DNA of 33,603 nucleotides. It comes from Deltaproteobacteria bacterium HGW-Deltaproteobacteria-6. GTDB lineage: Bacteria; Desulfobacterota; Syntrophia; Syntrophales; Smithellaceae. The stretch is taken from assembly GCA_002840435.1 (NCBI GenBank), contig PHAT01000011.1, forward strand, positions 1 through 33,603. Direction: 5' to 3'. Both the position numbers and the translations under genes were made by a program. The notes below the pieces were generated by a model that saw nothing but the letters and a program-made list of their open reading frames with translations, searched no databases and was not told the DNA's origin. This document shows positions 7,267-16,323 of this stretch, one piece after another (within the stretch, counting starts at the first letter, position 1; every line of letters begins with the position of its first letter).

Positions 7267-9921
7267 TCATTTCTTCTCCAACTCATCAATCTTTCCCTTG
7301 AGCTCCCGCATCCGCAATTCCCGGTCTACGAATACTTTATTGATCCGCTCCAATTCGGCGGTTTTAGCCGATAATTCAGCGGTGCGCTCAATGACTTTCT
7401 GCTCCAGGCTTGCATTGAGCGAAACGATCTCTTCTTCCGCCTTCCTGCGATCGGTAACATCCCACACCGTTGATATCACCAGTTGCTTGCCGGGAATTGA
7501 AGTATTTTTGGCCGTAATATAAGTCGTTCCTTCTCCCTTGCGGATGATGGGCACATTTTCCCAGAACATTCGGGCCGGATCGCCGCTCTCCATGTCGGTC
7601 AATACCCTCGTCCGTACTTGTTCTCTTATCTTTTCGTCTTCATAAACCACTTGCCAGAACGCGTCCGGATCTTTAAGCGCATCTCTGGTCGTGCGGTAAA
7701 ATTTGGGGAAATTGTCATTCATGTACTCAAACTTCACGGAAGGATAGACGGCGTTGACGGCGACGCCGATCGGAAGGGAGTCCATAACGGCTGTAATCAT
7801 CTCTTTGCTCTGGCGAAGCTCCAGCTCGGCCTGCTTCTGGGCGGTCACATCGATGGCCGTCGTCAGGAAATACGCAGGTTGATGGTCCGAATCCCGCATC
7901 AATTTCACACTGACATCCGCCCAGACAACGGCGCCGCTCTTGTGCAGATAGCGCTTCATAAAACGGGCGGTATCGGTTTCACCCGCGAGCAGCGTATTCA
8001 TTATTTTCTCGTTCGGTTCGACGTCGTCGGGATGCGTCAACTCCTGCCATTTTTTATGAACCAGTTCATCTTGTGCATATCCCAGCATCACACAGAAAGC
8101 TTCATTAACCTGCATTTCACCTGTCGGCTGCATGATTGATTTCCCCGCGTTGGCTGCCTCAAATACCTGGCGGAATTTTTCTTCGCTGGCCTGCAGCGCC
8201 ACGGCAGCGTCCAGTTCCCGGTGATAAAAGATGTTGCGCTGGCGCTGCCAGAAAATCCAGACCGCCGCCGCCGCTCCGAAAATGAACACACACACCATGA
8301 AAATCATCATGAGAAGATGTTGTCGAACAGGCGCGTCGATTTCATTTCTGTCCATACGCGCAACCATAAACCAGGGCGAATCCGGCACCGGCTTGAGCGC
8401 GGCCAAAACCCGCTTGCCGCGGTAATCGATGCCGTCCATGACGCCTTCTTCTCCGAGGGCTGCGCGGGCGGCCGGCAGATCCTGCCGGGACAGGGAAAAG
8501 CGCAGTTTAAGCGCCGTGCCTTTTTGAAATTTCAGTTCGTTTAAAAAGACCACCTCGTTGCCTTCGCGGCGGACGAGCAGTGTTTCCGCCGTTTTAACGG
8601 GTGTCGGCCAGCGCGAAATCATCGGATAGAGATAAACAGTCGGATCGATAACTAGGGCAACCGCGCCCAGAAAACGGCCATTTTCGACAATCGGATTGAT
8701 GATAGACAGTGAAATGGGCCGATCGGGGGCTTCCCGATGAAGATCCAGGAAAACAGTTTTTCCGGATTTTCGAATCGCCGGAATGAGCTTCTGAATTTCA
8801 TCGCATGTCCGGGGCGATTCGGAGACAACAGACTGCCGCACCCGGCCTGACGCGTCCATCAAAATCACATTCCTGTAATAGTAAACGGACGACAGTTGAC
8901 CAAGCCAGAGCCGCATATGCTTATTCGCGCCGGCGTCCGCCGGCTGGTCCATCACCCGGCGCACCAGCTGAGCAAAAACGATGTTTTTCTGCAGCAGCAA
9001 ACCGTCCGAAAGGCGTTCATTGCGCCACTGAACGATTTCCGCCACCTTCAGTTCCGCGATGGAAGACAGGGTGTTTTCCACTTCCATCCGGTGATTTTTC
9101 TCATAATTCCGGTAATACATGTATCCGGTCGCCGCAATACCGGTGGCAATCAGAACAAACAGGGTAATGAGGGCTACCGGCACGTTTTTTTCTTCACGAA
9201 ACGTCAGGGGTGAACGAAGGAACGAGTGGCGGAATACACCCCAGAAAATAATGAGCAATCCTGCGGCGATGAGCGGAAGCAGCGGATTAAACGTGAAATT
9301 GCGAATAATCGTGAACGCCGGAACAGCCGCAGCGACAGCCATGATGAATGTCCCCAGTCCGATGGTCAGAAATTGGCCCCGGTCCCGGCGGGCAATTCGA
9401 ACAGACGTGGCGGACAACACCGTGATGCCTATGACCACCAGCGCGTAGGAATAAACAAGGTGAACCCACATCCAGGGGCCGGGGATCCTCGCGCCGGTCT
9501 GGGCGATAAAAAATTGGCCCGCCTGGTGGAAGGCAACCGGCCTGATCACCCAAAACCCGTGCAGGGAACTGGTCCATATCACACCCTGCGTGATGATCGG
9601 AATAATGAGAAGGGCCGCAAGACGCCGCGGCGTCAGCCAGTTGGCGTGTCCGGTGAACTGAAGCATGAAAGTGATCCAGACCACAGGCAGCGTGGCAAGA
9701 CTGATAAACCGTAAATCGAACCAGAAAAGCGCCCACTCTCCGGTCGGCGCGATAATGGACAGTCCTTCCATGAGCGCCATCAGGCAGATAAGCAGGCAGA
9801 CCCACATAAATGCCGTACCGCCTGCCACATGACGATGGCGCCTGGAATAATCGGCCAGAAATCCCGAAATAGCAACCACGGCGGGAATGGACAAAAGATA
9901 CAAAATGAGCGCCCGGTTCAA
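7267..9921 (-). CDS. 7TM plus Cache plus PAS-PAS sensor without kinase domain
   Basis: The start is taken as TTG at 9921, because a perfect AAAGGAGG (9931-9938) lies 9 bases upstream. A longer frame beginning at TTG 9945 would bury that site. The product is 884 residues. It has an N-terminal 7TM sensor region like that of some histidine kinases (1-235), a further membrane segment (248-268), a large extracytoplasmic Cache-type domain (about 270-535), a membrane segment (536-557), PAS domains at about 580-700 and 702-828, and a C-terminal coiled coil. The tail NKVFVDRELRMRELKGKIDE matches the neighbours. No kinase or other catalytic domain is present. It is the first gene of the operon and has two separate membrane sensing modules. 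The coupled kinase is probably the next gene, by context only. Confidence 0.87.
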   Translation of the reverse strand: MNRALILYLLSIPAVVAISGFLADYSRRHRHVAGGTAFMWVCLLICLMALMEGLSIIAPTGEWALFWFDLRFISLATLPVVWITFMLQFTGHANWLTPRRLAALLIIPIITQGVIWTSSLHGFWVIRPVAFHQAGQFFIAQTGARIPGPWMWVHLVYSYALVVIGITVLSATSVRIARRDRGQFLTIGLGTFIMAVAAAVPAFTIIRNFTFNPLLPLIAAGLLIIFWGVFRHSFLRSPLTFREEKNVPVALITLFVLIATGIAATGYMYYRNYEKNHRMEVENTLSSIAELKVAEIVQWRNERLSDGLLLQKNIVFAQLVRRVMDQPADAGANKHMRLWLGQLSSVYYYRNVILMDASGRVRQSVVSESPRTCDEIQKLIPAIRKSGKTVFLDLHREAPDRPISLSIINPIVENGRFLGAVALVIDPTVYLYPMISRWPTPVKTAETLLVRREGNEVVFLNELKFQKGTALKLRFSLSRQDLPAARAALGEEGVMDGIDYRGKRVLAALKPVPDSPWFMVARMDRNEIDAPVRQHLLMMIFMVCVFIFGAAAAVWIFWQRQRNIFYHRELDAAVALQASEEKFRQVFEAANAGKSIMQPTGEMQVNEAFCVMLGYAQDELVHKKWQELTHPDDVEPNEKIMNTLLAGETDTARFMKRYLHKSGAVVWADVSVKLMRDSDHQPAYFLTTAIDVTAQKQAELELRQSKEMITAVMDSLPIGVAVNAVYPSVKFEYMNDNFPKFYRTTRDALKDPDAFWQVVYEDEKIREQVRTRVLTDMESGDPARMFWENVPIIRKGEGTTYITAKNTSIPGKQLVISTVWDVTDRRKAEEEIVSLNASLEQKVIERTAELSAKTAELERINKVFVDRELRMRELKGKIDELEKK

Positions 9922-10008
9922 GTCTGATTTCCTCCTTTGGGTCAATCAGGCCATCATGAAGGATTGACGGTAAAGGTTTTCAAATTGACGAAGCCCTGTT
10001 GATGACTA

Positions 10009-10036
10009 ATTCTATAGGGATAATTTATAAAGTCAA
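10009..10036 (-). promoter_or_regulatory. Sigma70-like promoter for the sensory operon
   Basis: Read on the minus strand: TTGACT (10036-10031), a 16-base spacer, then TAGAAT (10014-10009). The start codon at 9921 lies about 85 bases downstream. The match is to consensus only. The rest of the 400-base divergent gap (9922-10322) shows no gene. It does contain an 8-bp inverted repeat, GTCCTGGC at 10061-10068 with GCCAGGAC at 10121-10128. Confidence 0.45.
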
Positions 10037-10167
10037 ATTTAATTTTATCGCAGGTTTGCGGTCCTGGCCCGTCTGATTATTTACGGCATCCCGAAGGCCG
10101 GTTCGCGTCGCGGATATCTTGCCAGGACAACCATCACGAGTTATACTTTTAACCATGAGGCAGGGAC

Positions 10168-10195
10168 TTGTATTCAAAATAATCTGATCTATAGA
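10168..10195 (+). promoter_or_regulatory. Possible promoter for the adaptor/ABC transporter genes
   Basis: TTGTAT and TATAGA are separated by 16 bases, about 130 bases before the ATG at 10323. The -35 match is weak. It is listed because it is the best plus-strand candidate in this gap. Confidence 0.25.
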
Positions 10196-10322
10196 CATGA
10201 TGAAAATATATCGCCGTGAAGACAACCCTGAAAAGGACGTTTTTTCAACTGTATGGTAAAAATAACAAAGTTCTGTTATGGTTTGCCGTCGTCATTCCAA
10301 AAATCATAAAGTGAGAAGAGAC

Positions 10323-11540
10323 ATGCCGCAGGAAGACTTGAGTAAGCTGAAAATCGACCAATCGGTCAAAAAAAGTGTTACAGGCGGCCGGATCAAAAAA
10401 CCCTTCGTGATCGCCGGTCTGGTTTTCCTGCTGATCATCGGCGCTGTTCTGTACCGGCTTGGCGTGATTTCTCCTACGGCCACGGTGGATGTAACGACCG
10501 TTTCACTGGTGTATCCCGCTCAGTCCCTGTCGGTATTGAACGCCAGCGGTTACATCGTCGCTCAGCGCAAGGCGGCGGTAGCCTCCAAAATAACCGGTCG
10601 TCTGACGGCGCTTCTGGTTGAAGAAGGCAATCTGGTGAAAAAAGGGCAAATTCTTGCGCGGATGGAAAACGCCGACGTCACCGCCGGGAAAGGTCAGGCT
10701 GCGGCCAATCTGGCCAACGCGAAGGCGATGCTCAGGCAGGCGGCGGTGGAACAGGATAATCTTCAACAGGAACATGACCGTTACCGGAGACTGATCGCCG
10801 GCGGTTATGTGACTCAATCGGAATACGACGCGATCCATACCCGTTACCTGCGCTCGCAGGAAGCGGTAAAAGGGGCGCGGGCCGCAATGGAAGCGGCCGC
10901 AGCCGCGCTTTCGGGCGCTGAAGCAAGCATTGATTACACCTTGATCCGGGCTCCGTTTGACGGTGTGGTGCTGACTAAAAATGCCGACGTAGGCGATATC
11001 GTTACCCCGCTGGGAGCATCTTCCACGTCCAAAGCCGCCGTCGTCACGCTGGCCGATATGGATTCGCTGCAGGTGGAGGTTGATGTATCCGAAACCAGTA
11101 TCACACTCATCAAAGTCGGGCAGCCCTGTAATATTCAGCTTGACGCCCTCGCCGACCTTCGCTTCCGCGGCGTCGTGCATGCCATTGTGCCGACGGTGGA
11201 CCGCGCCAAGGCAACGGTTCTGGTAAAAGTGCGGTTTCTGGACAAAGATATCCGGATGCTGCCGGATATGAGCGCGAAAGTGTCTTTTTTGTCCCGTAAA
11301 CTCGCGGAGGAAGAGATCAAACCCAGATTGGCCGTTAATCAGTCGGCACTGGTCCGTGTGAAAGAAAAAAATATCGTCTATCTGATTCAGGAAAACAAAG
11401 TGCGCATGACGGCCGTATCCACAGGCGGAAAATTAGGAGACATGCAGGAGATCACGGCAGGCCTGAAACCGGGCGACCGCGTCGTGCTCAAACCCGAAGG
11501 ACTCACGGACGGAGCAAAGATCAAGGTGGCGGAGAGGTAA
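10323..11540 (+). CDS. MacA/HlyD-family periplasmic adaptor subunit
   Basis: A 405-residue membrane-fusion protein. One N-terminal membrane anchor (about 27-46) is followed by a biotinyl-lipoyl-like half-motif (VASKITGRLTALLVEEGNLV), a helical hairpin (about 110-200), the second lipoyl half (YTLIRAPFDGVVLTKNADVG), a beta-barrel domain and a C-terminal membrane-proximal domain (ITAGLKPGDRVVLKPEGL). This is the usual MacA/RND-adaptor order. It would link an inner-membrane exporter to the outer membrane. The exporter is most likely the MacB-type ABC system at 13306-16323. The ATG at 10323 has GAGAAGAG upstream. An in-frame ATG at 10278 lacks a ribosome site and would add a non-conserved basic stretch. 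The substrate cannot be told from sequence, and no outer-membrane TolC partner is in the window. Confidence 0.88.
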   Translation: MPQEDLSKLKIDQSVKKSVTGGRIKKPFVIAGLVFLLIIGAVLYRLGVISPTATVDVTTVSLVYPAQSLSVLNASGYIVAQRKAAVASKITGRLTALLVEEGNLVKKGQILARMENADVTAGKGQAAANLANAKAMLRQAAVEQDNLQQEHDRYRRLIAGGYVTQSEYDAIHTRYLRSQEAVKGARAAMEAAAAALSGAEASIDYTLIRAPFDGVVLTKNADVGDIVTPLGASSTSKAAVVTLADMDSLQVEVDVSETSITLIKVGQPCNIQLDALADLRFRGVVHAIVPTVDRAKATVLVKVRFLDKDIRMLPDMSAKVSFLSRKLAEEEIKPRLAVNQSALVRVKEKNIVYLIQENKVRMTAVSTGGKLGDMQEITAGLKPGDRVVLKPEGLTDGAKIKVAER

Positions 11541-11640
11541 TTCGTAGCTCGTAGCTCGTCGTTCGTAGCTCGAAGTTCGCTTGCCACCCGAGAGGGCGGT
11601 ATCTCGTTAAGAGACGAGTCACGAGATACAAACATCGAGA
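11541..11640. repeat. Dispersed palindrome-rich repeat, copy B
   Basis: It begins on the base after the adaptor gene's TAA stop. It contains tandem TCGTAGC words, CGTCGTTCGTAG, and at 11577-11603 a hairpin-bearing word matching the reverse complement of 1902-1927 with few changes (TACCACCC becomes TGCCACCC). CACGAGATAC is also shared with copy A. Function is unknown. Confidence 0.7.
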
Positions 11641-11658
11641 CACAAGGAGGTATTTTCC

Positions 11659-13224
11659 ATGCGCGTGTTTAAAAATGCCGAATTTATTTCCTGTGAAGAG
11701 AAAAATCGCATCTTCACCTGCCTGGTGGAAAAGGACGGGAAAATTGCATTTTCCGGCGATCAGTTGCCGGAAGAATTCAAGCCGGGCGAACCGGTGGATC
11801 TAAAAAACCGGTGCGTTCTCCCCGCGTTCGGCGACACGCACATGCACTTCAGCTCCTTTGCCTACTTCAATTCCGGCCTGGACTGCCGTGACGCGGGCGA
11901 CTTTGCAGAACTGGGAGAACTCATCCGCGCCTCGATCGACCGGAGGAAAAAAGAAAAAGTCATCCTCGGCTTCGGCTGTTCGGCGCACACCGTCCGCGAA
12001 AAAAAACTTCCGGACCGGCATGACCTGGATCGCATTACCGACCGGCCCCTGATGATTATCAAATACGACGGCCATGCCGCCGTCGGGAATTCCGCGCTGA
12101 TAGCTAAAATGCCGGCTGCAATTCTTTCCGACCCGGGATTTGATAAAGACACGGGCTGGTTTTATTTGAACGCTTTTTATCTGGCGGTAAACCGCATTAC
12201 GGCATCCGTTTCGCTTCCGGAGCTTTTCAGAAACCTGATTGCGGGAAGCGATGCGCTTGCCCGGAGAGGAATTGCTCTGGTGCATACGGCGGAAGGGGTC
12301 GGGTTCCCGCTGGATCTGGATGTGGATTTCATGCGCTTCGCCAACCGAGGCCTGCCGCCATTGTTTCAGGTTTTTTTTCAGACAATGGATGTCAAAAAAG
12401 TCCAGCGCCGCAAGTTGCCCCGCATCGGCGGCTGCTTTGCCAATGCGCTCGACGGCTGTTTCGGCTCGGAAGACGCGGCGCTCAAAGCGCCCTACACCAA
12501 TAACCCCGCCAACCGGGGCACGCTTTTTTATCCGCAGGCCGCAGTCAACGACTTTGTGATCCAGGCCAACCGCGCCGGTCTGCAAATTGCGGTGCACGCC
12601 ATCGGCGATGCGGCCATTGATCAGGCGCTGACCGCTTATGAAACGGCACTCAAGGATTTTCCCCGCACCGGCCATCGTCACATTATCATCCATGCCGACC
12701 TGATGGATGCAAAGGCTATTGAAAGAGCTGCAAAGCTCAATCTCTGCATCGCCCTGCAGACGCCGTTTTTATACTGGCCGCAGGAGCCGGTGGAATACCT
12801 TCAGCGTATTCTGGGACAACGTGTGGATAATCTGATACCGCTCAAAAGCATGCTGGATGCCGGCCTGACCATTGCGGGCGGCTCCGACGCGCCCTGCACG
12901 CTGCCCGATCCTGTCGCCGCGATTTTCGCGGCCTGCAATCACCCCAATGCGAATGAATCCGTATCGGTTCTGGACGCTCTGCGCATGCACACGTCATCGT
13001 GCGCGAAACTTTCTTTTGACGACAACACGCGGGGAACGCTGACGAACGGGAAGCTTGCGGATTTTGTCGTACTGGATAAAAATCCCCTGCAGATGCCAGC
13101 GGAGCAGCTCAACACCATCAAGGTCGAAGCCCTGTATCTGAAAGGTGAAAAATATGAAAGACAGGGGGAGCGAAGCATTGGGAGCCTGTTGATGGATTCG
13201 GTAAGGAATAAATATGGACGATAG
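11659..13224 (+). CDS. YtcJ-like metal-dependent amidohydrolase
   Basis: A 521-residue protein of the amidohydrolase superfamily. The metal ligands expected for the TIM barrel are visible: H61 and H63 (GDTHMHF), H313 (VHAIGDAAIDQAL), H345 (IIIHADLMD) and D410 (GGSDAP). GHAAVGNSAL near 138-147 is typical of the YtcJ group. Small N- and C-terminal beta segments form the usual composite sandwich, ending LADFVVLDKNPL. No signal peptide, so it is cytoplasmic. The likely chemistry is hydrolysis of an amide or related C-N bond; the substrate is unknown. AAGGAGG lies 10 bases before the ATG. The gene separates the adaptor from its presumed ABC transporter and has repeat sequence on both sides, so it may be an insertion into that operon. 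Confidence 0.85.
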   Translation: MRVFKNAEFISCEEKNRIFTCLVEKDGKIAFSGDQLPEEFKPGEPVDLKNRCVLPAFGDTHMHFSSFAYFNSGLDCRDAGDFAELGELIRASIDRRKKEKVILGFGCSAHTVREKKLPDRHDLDRITDRPLMIIKYDGHAAVGNSALIAKMPAAILSDPGFDKDTGWFYLNAFYLAVNRITASVSLPELFRNLIAGSDALARRGIALVHTAEGVGFPLDLDVDFMRFANRGLPPLFQVFFQTMDVKKVQRRKLPRIGGCFANALDGCFGSEDAALKAPYTNNPANRGTLFYPQAAVNDFVIQANRAGLQIAVHAIGDAAIDQALTAYETALKDFPRTGHRHIIIHADLMDAKAIERAAKLNLCIALQTPFLYWPQEPVEYLQRILGQRVDNLIPLKSMLDAGLTIAGGSDAPCTLPDPVAAIFAACNHPNANESVSVLDALRMHTSSCAKLSFDDNTRGTLTNGKLADFVVLDKNPLQMPAEQLNTIKVEALYLKGEKYERQGERSIGSLLMDSVRNKYGR

Positions 13225-13235
13225 GCTGTAGGCTG
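13222..13235. repeat. Short tandem repeat at a stop codon
   Basis: TAGGCTG occurs twice head to tail. The first three bases are the amidohydrolase stop codon. The 81-base gap to the next gene holds nothing else recognisable. Confidence 0.4.
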
Positions 13236-13305
13236 AAGACCGAAGGCAAAACCATCAACTCTTGTCATTGACAAATAAGCAAATATTGAGATTACATCCA
13301 GGGAA

Positions 13306-14016
13306 ATGATGATCGAAGAAAAAAAAGCAATTGTTGAAATCAACAATATTTATAAGTCCTATCATCGGGAAAGCCTGGTGGTGCCTGTGCTGTATGATAT
13401 CACCTTTGACATTGCCGAAGGGGAATTTCTGGCCTTGATGGGACCGTCCGGTTCCGGCAAGACCACACTTTTAAATCTGATCGCCGGCATCGACAAGGCG
13501 GATTCCGGCACCATCCATGTGGGCGATATCGACATCACCACGCTTTCGGAGACCGAACTTGCGGCCTGGCGCGCAAATTCCGTCGGCTTCATCTTTCAGT
13601 TTTATAATCTGATTCCCGTACTCAAGGCGGTGGAAAATGTCGAGTTGCCGCTGCATCTGACCACGCTGTCCAAAAAAGAAAGGCGGCAACATGCGGAAAT
13701 GGCCCTGAACATGGTGGGACTGGGGCACCGGATGGATCACTATCCCAGTGAAATGTCCGGCGGCGAACAGCAGCGCGTAGCCATCGCCCGCGCCATCGTG
13801 ACCGATCCGACCATTCTGGTGGCCGACGAACCGACCGGCGATCTGGACCGCGTCTCGGCCGAGGAAATTCTTTCCATGATGGAGCGCCTGAATCAGGACA
13901 TGGGCAAGACCATCATCATGGTCACGCACGATCCGCGAGCGGCTTCCCGCGCTTCCGTGCTGCGCCATCTGGATAAGGGGTATCTCAACCATGATGCTCG
14001 TCAAAATCCTCTTTAG
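13306..14016 (+). CDS. LolD/MacB-type ABC transporter ATPase
   Basis: A 236-residue nucleotide-binding subunit. Walker A is GPSGSGKT (46-53), Q-loop Q98 (FIFQFYNL), signature SGGEQQR (151-157), Walker B ILVADE with catalytic E175, and H-loop H208 (VTHDP). The sequence around the Q-loop and D-loop fits the LolD/MacB/FtsE branch, which works with FtsX-type permeases. This is consistent with the two such genes that follow. Its end overlaps the first permease by 26 bases. It would power substrate extrusion or periplasmic mechanotransmission rather than import. The first of two adjacent ATGs is used, with AGGG upstream; the second would change the start by one residue. Confidence 0.93.
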   Translation: MMIEEKKAIVEINNIYKSYHRESLVVPVLYDITFDIAEGEFLALMGPSGSGKTTLLNLIAGIDKADSGTIHVGDIDITTLSETELAAWRANSVGFIFQFYNLIPVLKAVENVELPLHLTTLSKKERRQHAEMALNMVGLGHRMDHYPSEMSGGEQQRVAIARAIVTDPTILVADEPTGDLDRVSAEEILSMMERLNQDMGKTIIMVTHDPRAASRASVLRHLDKGYLNHDARQNPL

Positions 14017-15148
14017 AAACGCCTTTCATAACAAGCTCAGGAGTTCGCTCACCATTTTGGGCATTGCCGTGGCCATCCTGGCGTTCGGTTTACTGCGCAC
14101 GGTGGTCAGCTCCTTTTACGCGGGCGTGGAAGCGGCATCCACCTCGCGCCTCGTCACACGCAACGCCATTTCCATTATCTTTCCACTGCCCATTTCCTAC
14201 ACGGAAAAAATCCGGCAGGTGGAAGGCGTCAAACTGGTGTCCTACGGCAACTGGTTTGGCGGCGTCTATATTAATGAAAAAAACTTCTTTCCGAATTTTT
14301 GCGTGGAGCCCCATACCTATTTCGCCCTGTATCCCGAATTTGTTCTGGATGAAAAACAGAAAAGAGCTTTTATGGCCGACCGCAAAGGCGCTGTGGCGGG
14401 GAAAAAACTGGCGGCCAAATACGGCTGGCGGGCAGGTGATACCATCACGCTCAAAGGAACCATCTATCCGGGCAACTGGGAGTTTATCCTGCGGGCGATT
14501 TATACGGGCCGCGATAAGACCGTTGATGAAACGCAGTTTTTCTTCCATTGGGCTTATCTCAATGAAGGGATAAAAAGAACGTGGCCCGGCTCGGCCGAGC
14601 AGGTCGGCTTTTACATGATCGGCGTGGCCCGGCCCGATATCGCGCCGGATGTGGCGCTCACGATCGACAAATTATTTAAAAATTCTCTGGCGGAAACATT
14701 GACGGAAACGGAAAAGGCTTTCAATCTGGGCTTTATTGCCATGAGCGAAGCCATCGTCACGGCCATTCAGATGGTGTCGTTTATCGTCATCTTTATCATC
14801 ATGGCCGTTGTCGCCAATACCATGGCCATGACCACCAGGGAACGCACCGGCGATTATGCTATTATGAAAACGCTGGGGTTCGGCGGAGAGGACATCACGA
14901 TTCTGATCTTCGGCGAAGCGCTGGTGCTCACGCTTACCGGCGCACTGATCGGCATTATCCTGACGTTCCCTCTTGCGCAGATCTTCGGCCATCAGCTCTC
15001 AACGTTTTTTCCGGTCTTTCTGGTTTCCACCCGGACGATTTACATGGACATTGCCGCGGCGTTGCTCATCGCGTTTCTGGCGGCGATCATTCCCACCCGT
15101 CATGCGATCCGCATCCGCATTGCCGACGGTTTAAGGAGGATCGGCTGA
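13991..15148 (+). CDS. FtsX/MacB-family ABC permease 1
   Basis: A 385-residue inner-membrane protein with the four-helix FtsX layout. An N-terminal helix (about 16-36), a large periplasmic MacB-core-like domain (about 40-240), and three C-terminal helices with TRERTGDYAIMKTLGF before the second, the usual FtsX coupling region. The start overlaps the ATPase gene, and an adjacent second ATG is possible. The TGA overlaps the next ATG by one base (TGATG), implying equimolar production with permease 2. The pair probably forms a heterodimeric transporter with the ATPase, and the adaptor at 10323 would complete a MacAB-like exporter. Confidence 0.9.
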   Translation: MMLVKILFRNAFHNKLRSSLTILGIAVAILAFGLLRTVVSSFYAGVEAASTSRLVTRNAISIIFPLPISYTEKIRQVEGVKLVSYGNWFGGVYINEKNFFPNFCVEPHTYFALYPEFVLDEKQKRAFMADRKGAVAGKKLAAKYGWRAGDTITLKGTIYPGNWEFILRAIYTGRDKTVDETQFFFHWAYLNEGIKRTWPGSAEQVGFYMIGVARPDIAPDVALTIDKLFKNSLAETLTETEKAFNLGFIAMSEAIVTAIQMVSFIVIFIIMAVVANTMAMTTRERTGDYAIMKTLGFGGEDITILIFGEALVLTLTGALIGIILTFPLAQIFGHQLSTFFPVFLVSTRTIYMDIAAALLIAFLAAIIPTRHAIRIRIADGLRRIG

Positions 15149-16323
15149 TGACGGTGCCTTTTTCCTACAGCTTCCACAATCTCTGGAAGCGGCGTCTGAC
15201 AACCGCTTTGACGGTAGCCGGCATGGCGCTGGTGGTCTTTGTTTTTGCCGCCGTGCTGATGATGGCCGAAGGCCTCCAGAAAACACTGGTGGAAACCGGC
15301 TCGCCCCACAATGTGGTGGTGGTGCGCAAAGCGTCTCAATCGGAAGTCATGAGCACCATTGAGCGCAAATCCGCCGCCATTGTGGAAATGCTGCCCCAAA
15401 TCGCCGCAGGGGAAAGCGGCGAACCCCTGATGGCCAGGGAATCGGTCGTACTGATTGCCCTGAAAAAGAAAGGGGATGAACAGTCCTCCAGTCATTCCAA
15501 CGTGGTGGTGCGCGGCATCGGGGCGGAATCCCTGCGGCTTCGGCCGCAGGTCAAACTGGTGGCGGGCCGGATGCTGCGGATGGGCTCATCGGAAGTTATT
15601 GTCGGCAACAGCATCGCCAAAGGATTTCAGGGCGTGGGCCTGCAGCAGACTTTGACCTGGGGGATGCGCACCTGGACAGTCGTCGGCATTTTTGACGCGG
15701 GCAACACCGGTTTCAGTTCGGAAATCTGGGGCGATGTCGATCAGGTCATGCAGGCTTTCCGGCGCCCGGTCTATTCGTCGCTCATTTTCAAATTACAGAA
15801 TCCGGATAGCTTCGACGCCGCAAAAAAGTCCATTGAAAATGATCCGCGCCTTACGCTGGAAGCGAAACGTGAAACCCGGTATTACCGGGATCAATCGGAG
15901 ATGATGGCCAAGTTTTTACGGATTCTGGGCATGTCGCTGACCATCATCTTCTCCATTGGCGCGATCATCGGCGCGATGATCACCATGTATTCCGCCGTCG
16001 CCGGCCGCACGGCGGAAATCGGCACACTGCGCGCCCTGGGTTTCCGCAGGCGCAATATTCTGCTGGCGTTTCTGACCGAGTCGCTGCTTCTGGGTTTCAT
16101 CGGCGGGTGCCTCGGGCTTTTCTTTGCTTCATTCATGCAGTTTATCACGATCTCGACGGTCAACTTTCAGACGTTTTCCGAACTGGCTTTTAAATTCACG
16201 CTGACGCCCGGCATTATCGCGCAATCAATGAGTTTCGCGCTCGCGATGGGGTTGATCGGCGGCGTGCTCCCGGCGCTGCGCGCCTCGCGCCTGAAGATTG
16301 TGGACGCCCTCAGGGCTGCCTGA
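15148..16323 (+). CDS. FtsX/MacB-family ABC permease 2
   Basis: A 391-residue homologue of the preceding permease with the same layout. N-terminal helix LTTALTVAGMALVVFVFAAV, periplasmic domain to about residue 255, then three helices with TAEIGTLRALGFRRRNILLA before the second. The final LRASRLKIVDALRAA is a typical C-terminus of FtsX-type permeases. It lacks ATPase motifs, so it depends on the gene at 13306. The 188 bases after it (16324-16511) show no gene and no clear terminator. Confidence 0.9.
   Translation: MTVPFSYSFHNLWKRRLTTALTVAGMALVVFVFAAVLMMAEGLQKTLVETGSPHNVVVVRKASQSEVMSTIERKSAAIVEMLPQIAAGESGEPLMARESVVLIALKKKGDEQSSSHSNVVVRGIGAESLRLRPQVKLVAGRMLRMGSSEVIVGNSIAKGFQGVGLQQTLTWGMRTWTVVGIFDAGNTGFSSEIWGDVDQVMQAFRRPVYSSLIFKLQNPDSFDAAKKSIENDPRLTLEAKRETRYYRDQSEMMAKFLRILGMSLTIIFSIGAIIGAMITMYSAVAGRTAEIGTLRALGFRRRNILLAFLTESLLLGFIGGCLGLFFASFMQFITISTVNFQTFSELAFKFTLTPGIIAQSMSFALAMGLIGGVLPALRASRLKIVDALRAA

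Noticed and set aside
10061-10128. GTCCTGGC/GCCAGGAC inverted repeat as a riboswitch or small RNA
   Set aside because: The arms are about 50 bases apart and no conserved aptamer motif or terminator could be recognised.
10025-10225. Minus-strand 66-codon frame in the divergent control region
   Set aside because: No ribosome site or recognisable motif, and it overlaps the predicted operon promoter.
11800-12693. Minus-strand open frame of 297 codons
   Set aside because: It lies wholly within the amidohydrolase gene, which carries all metal-ligand motifs.
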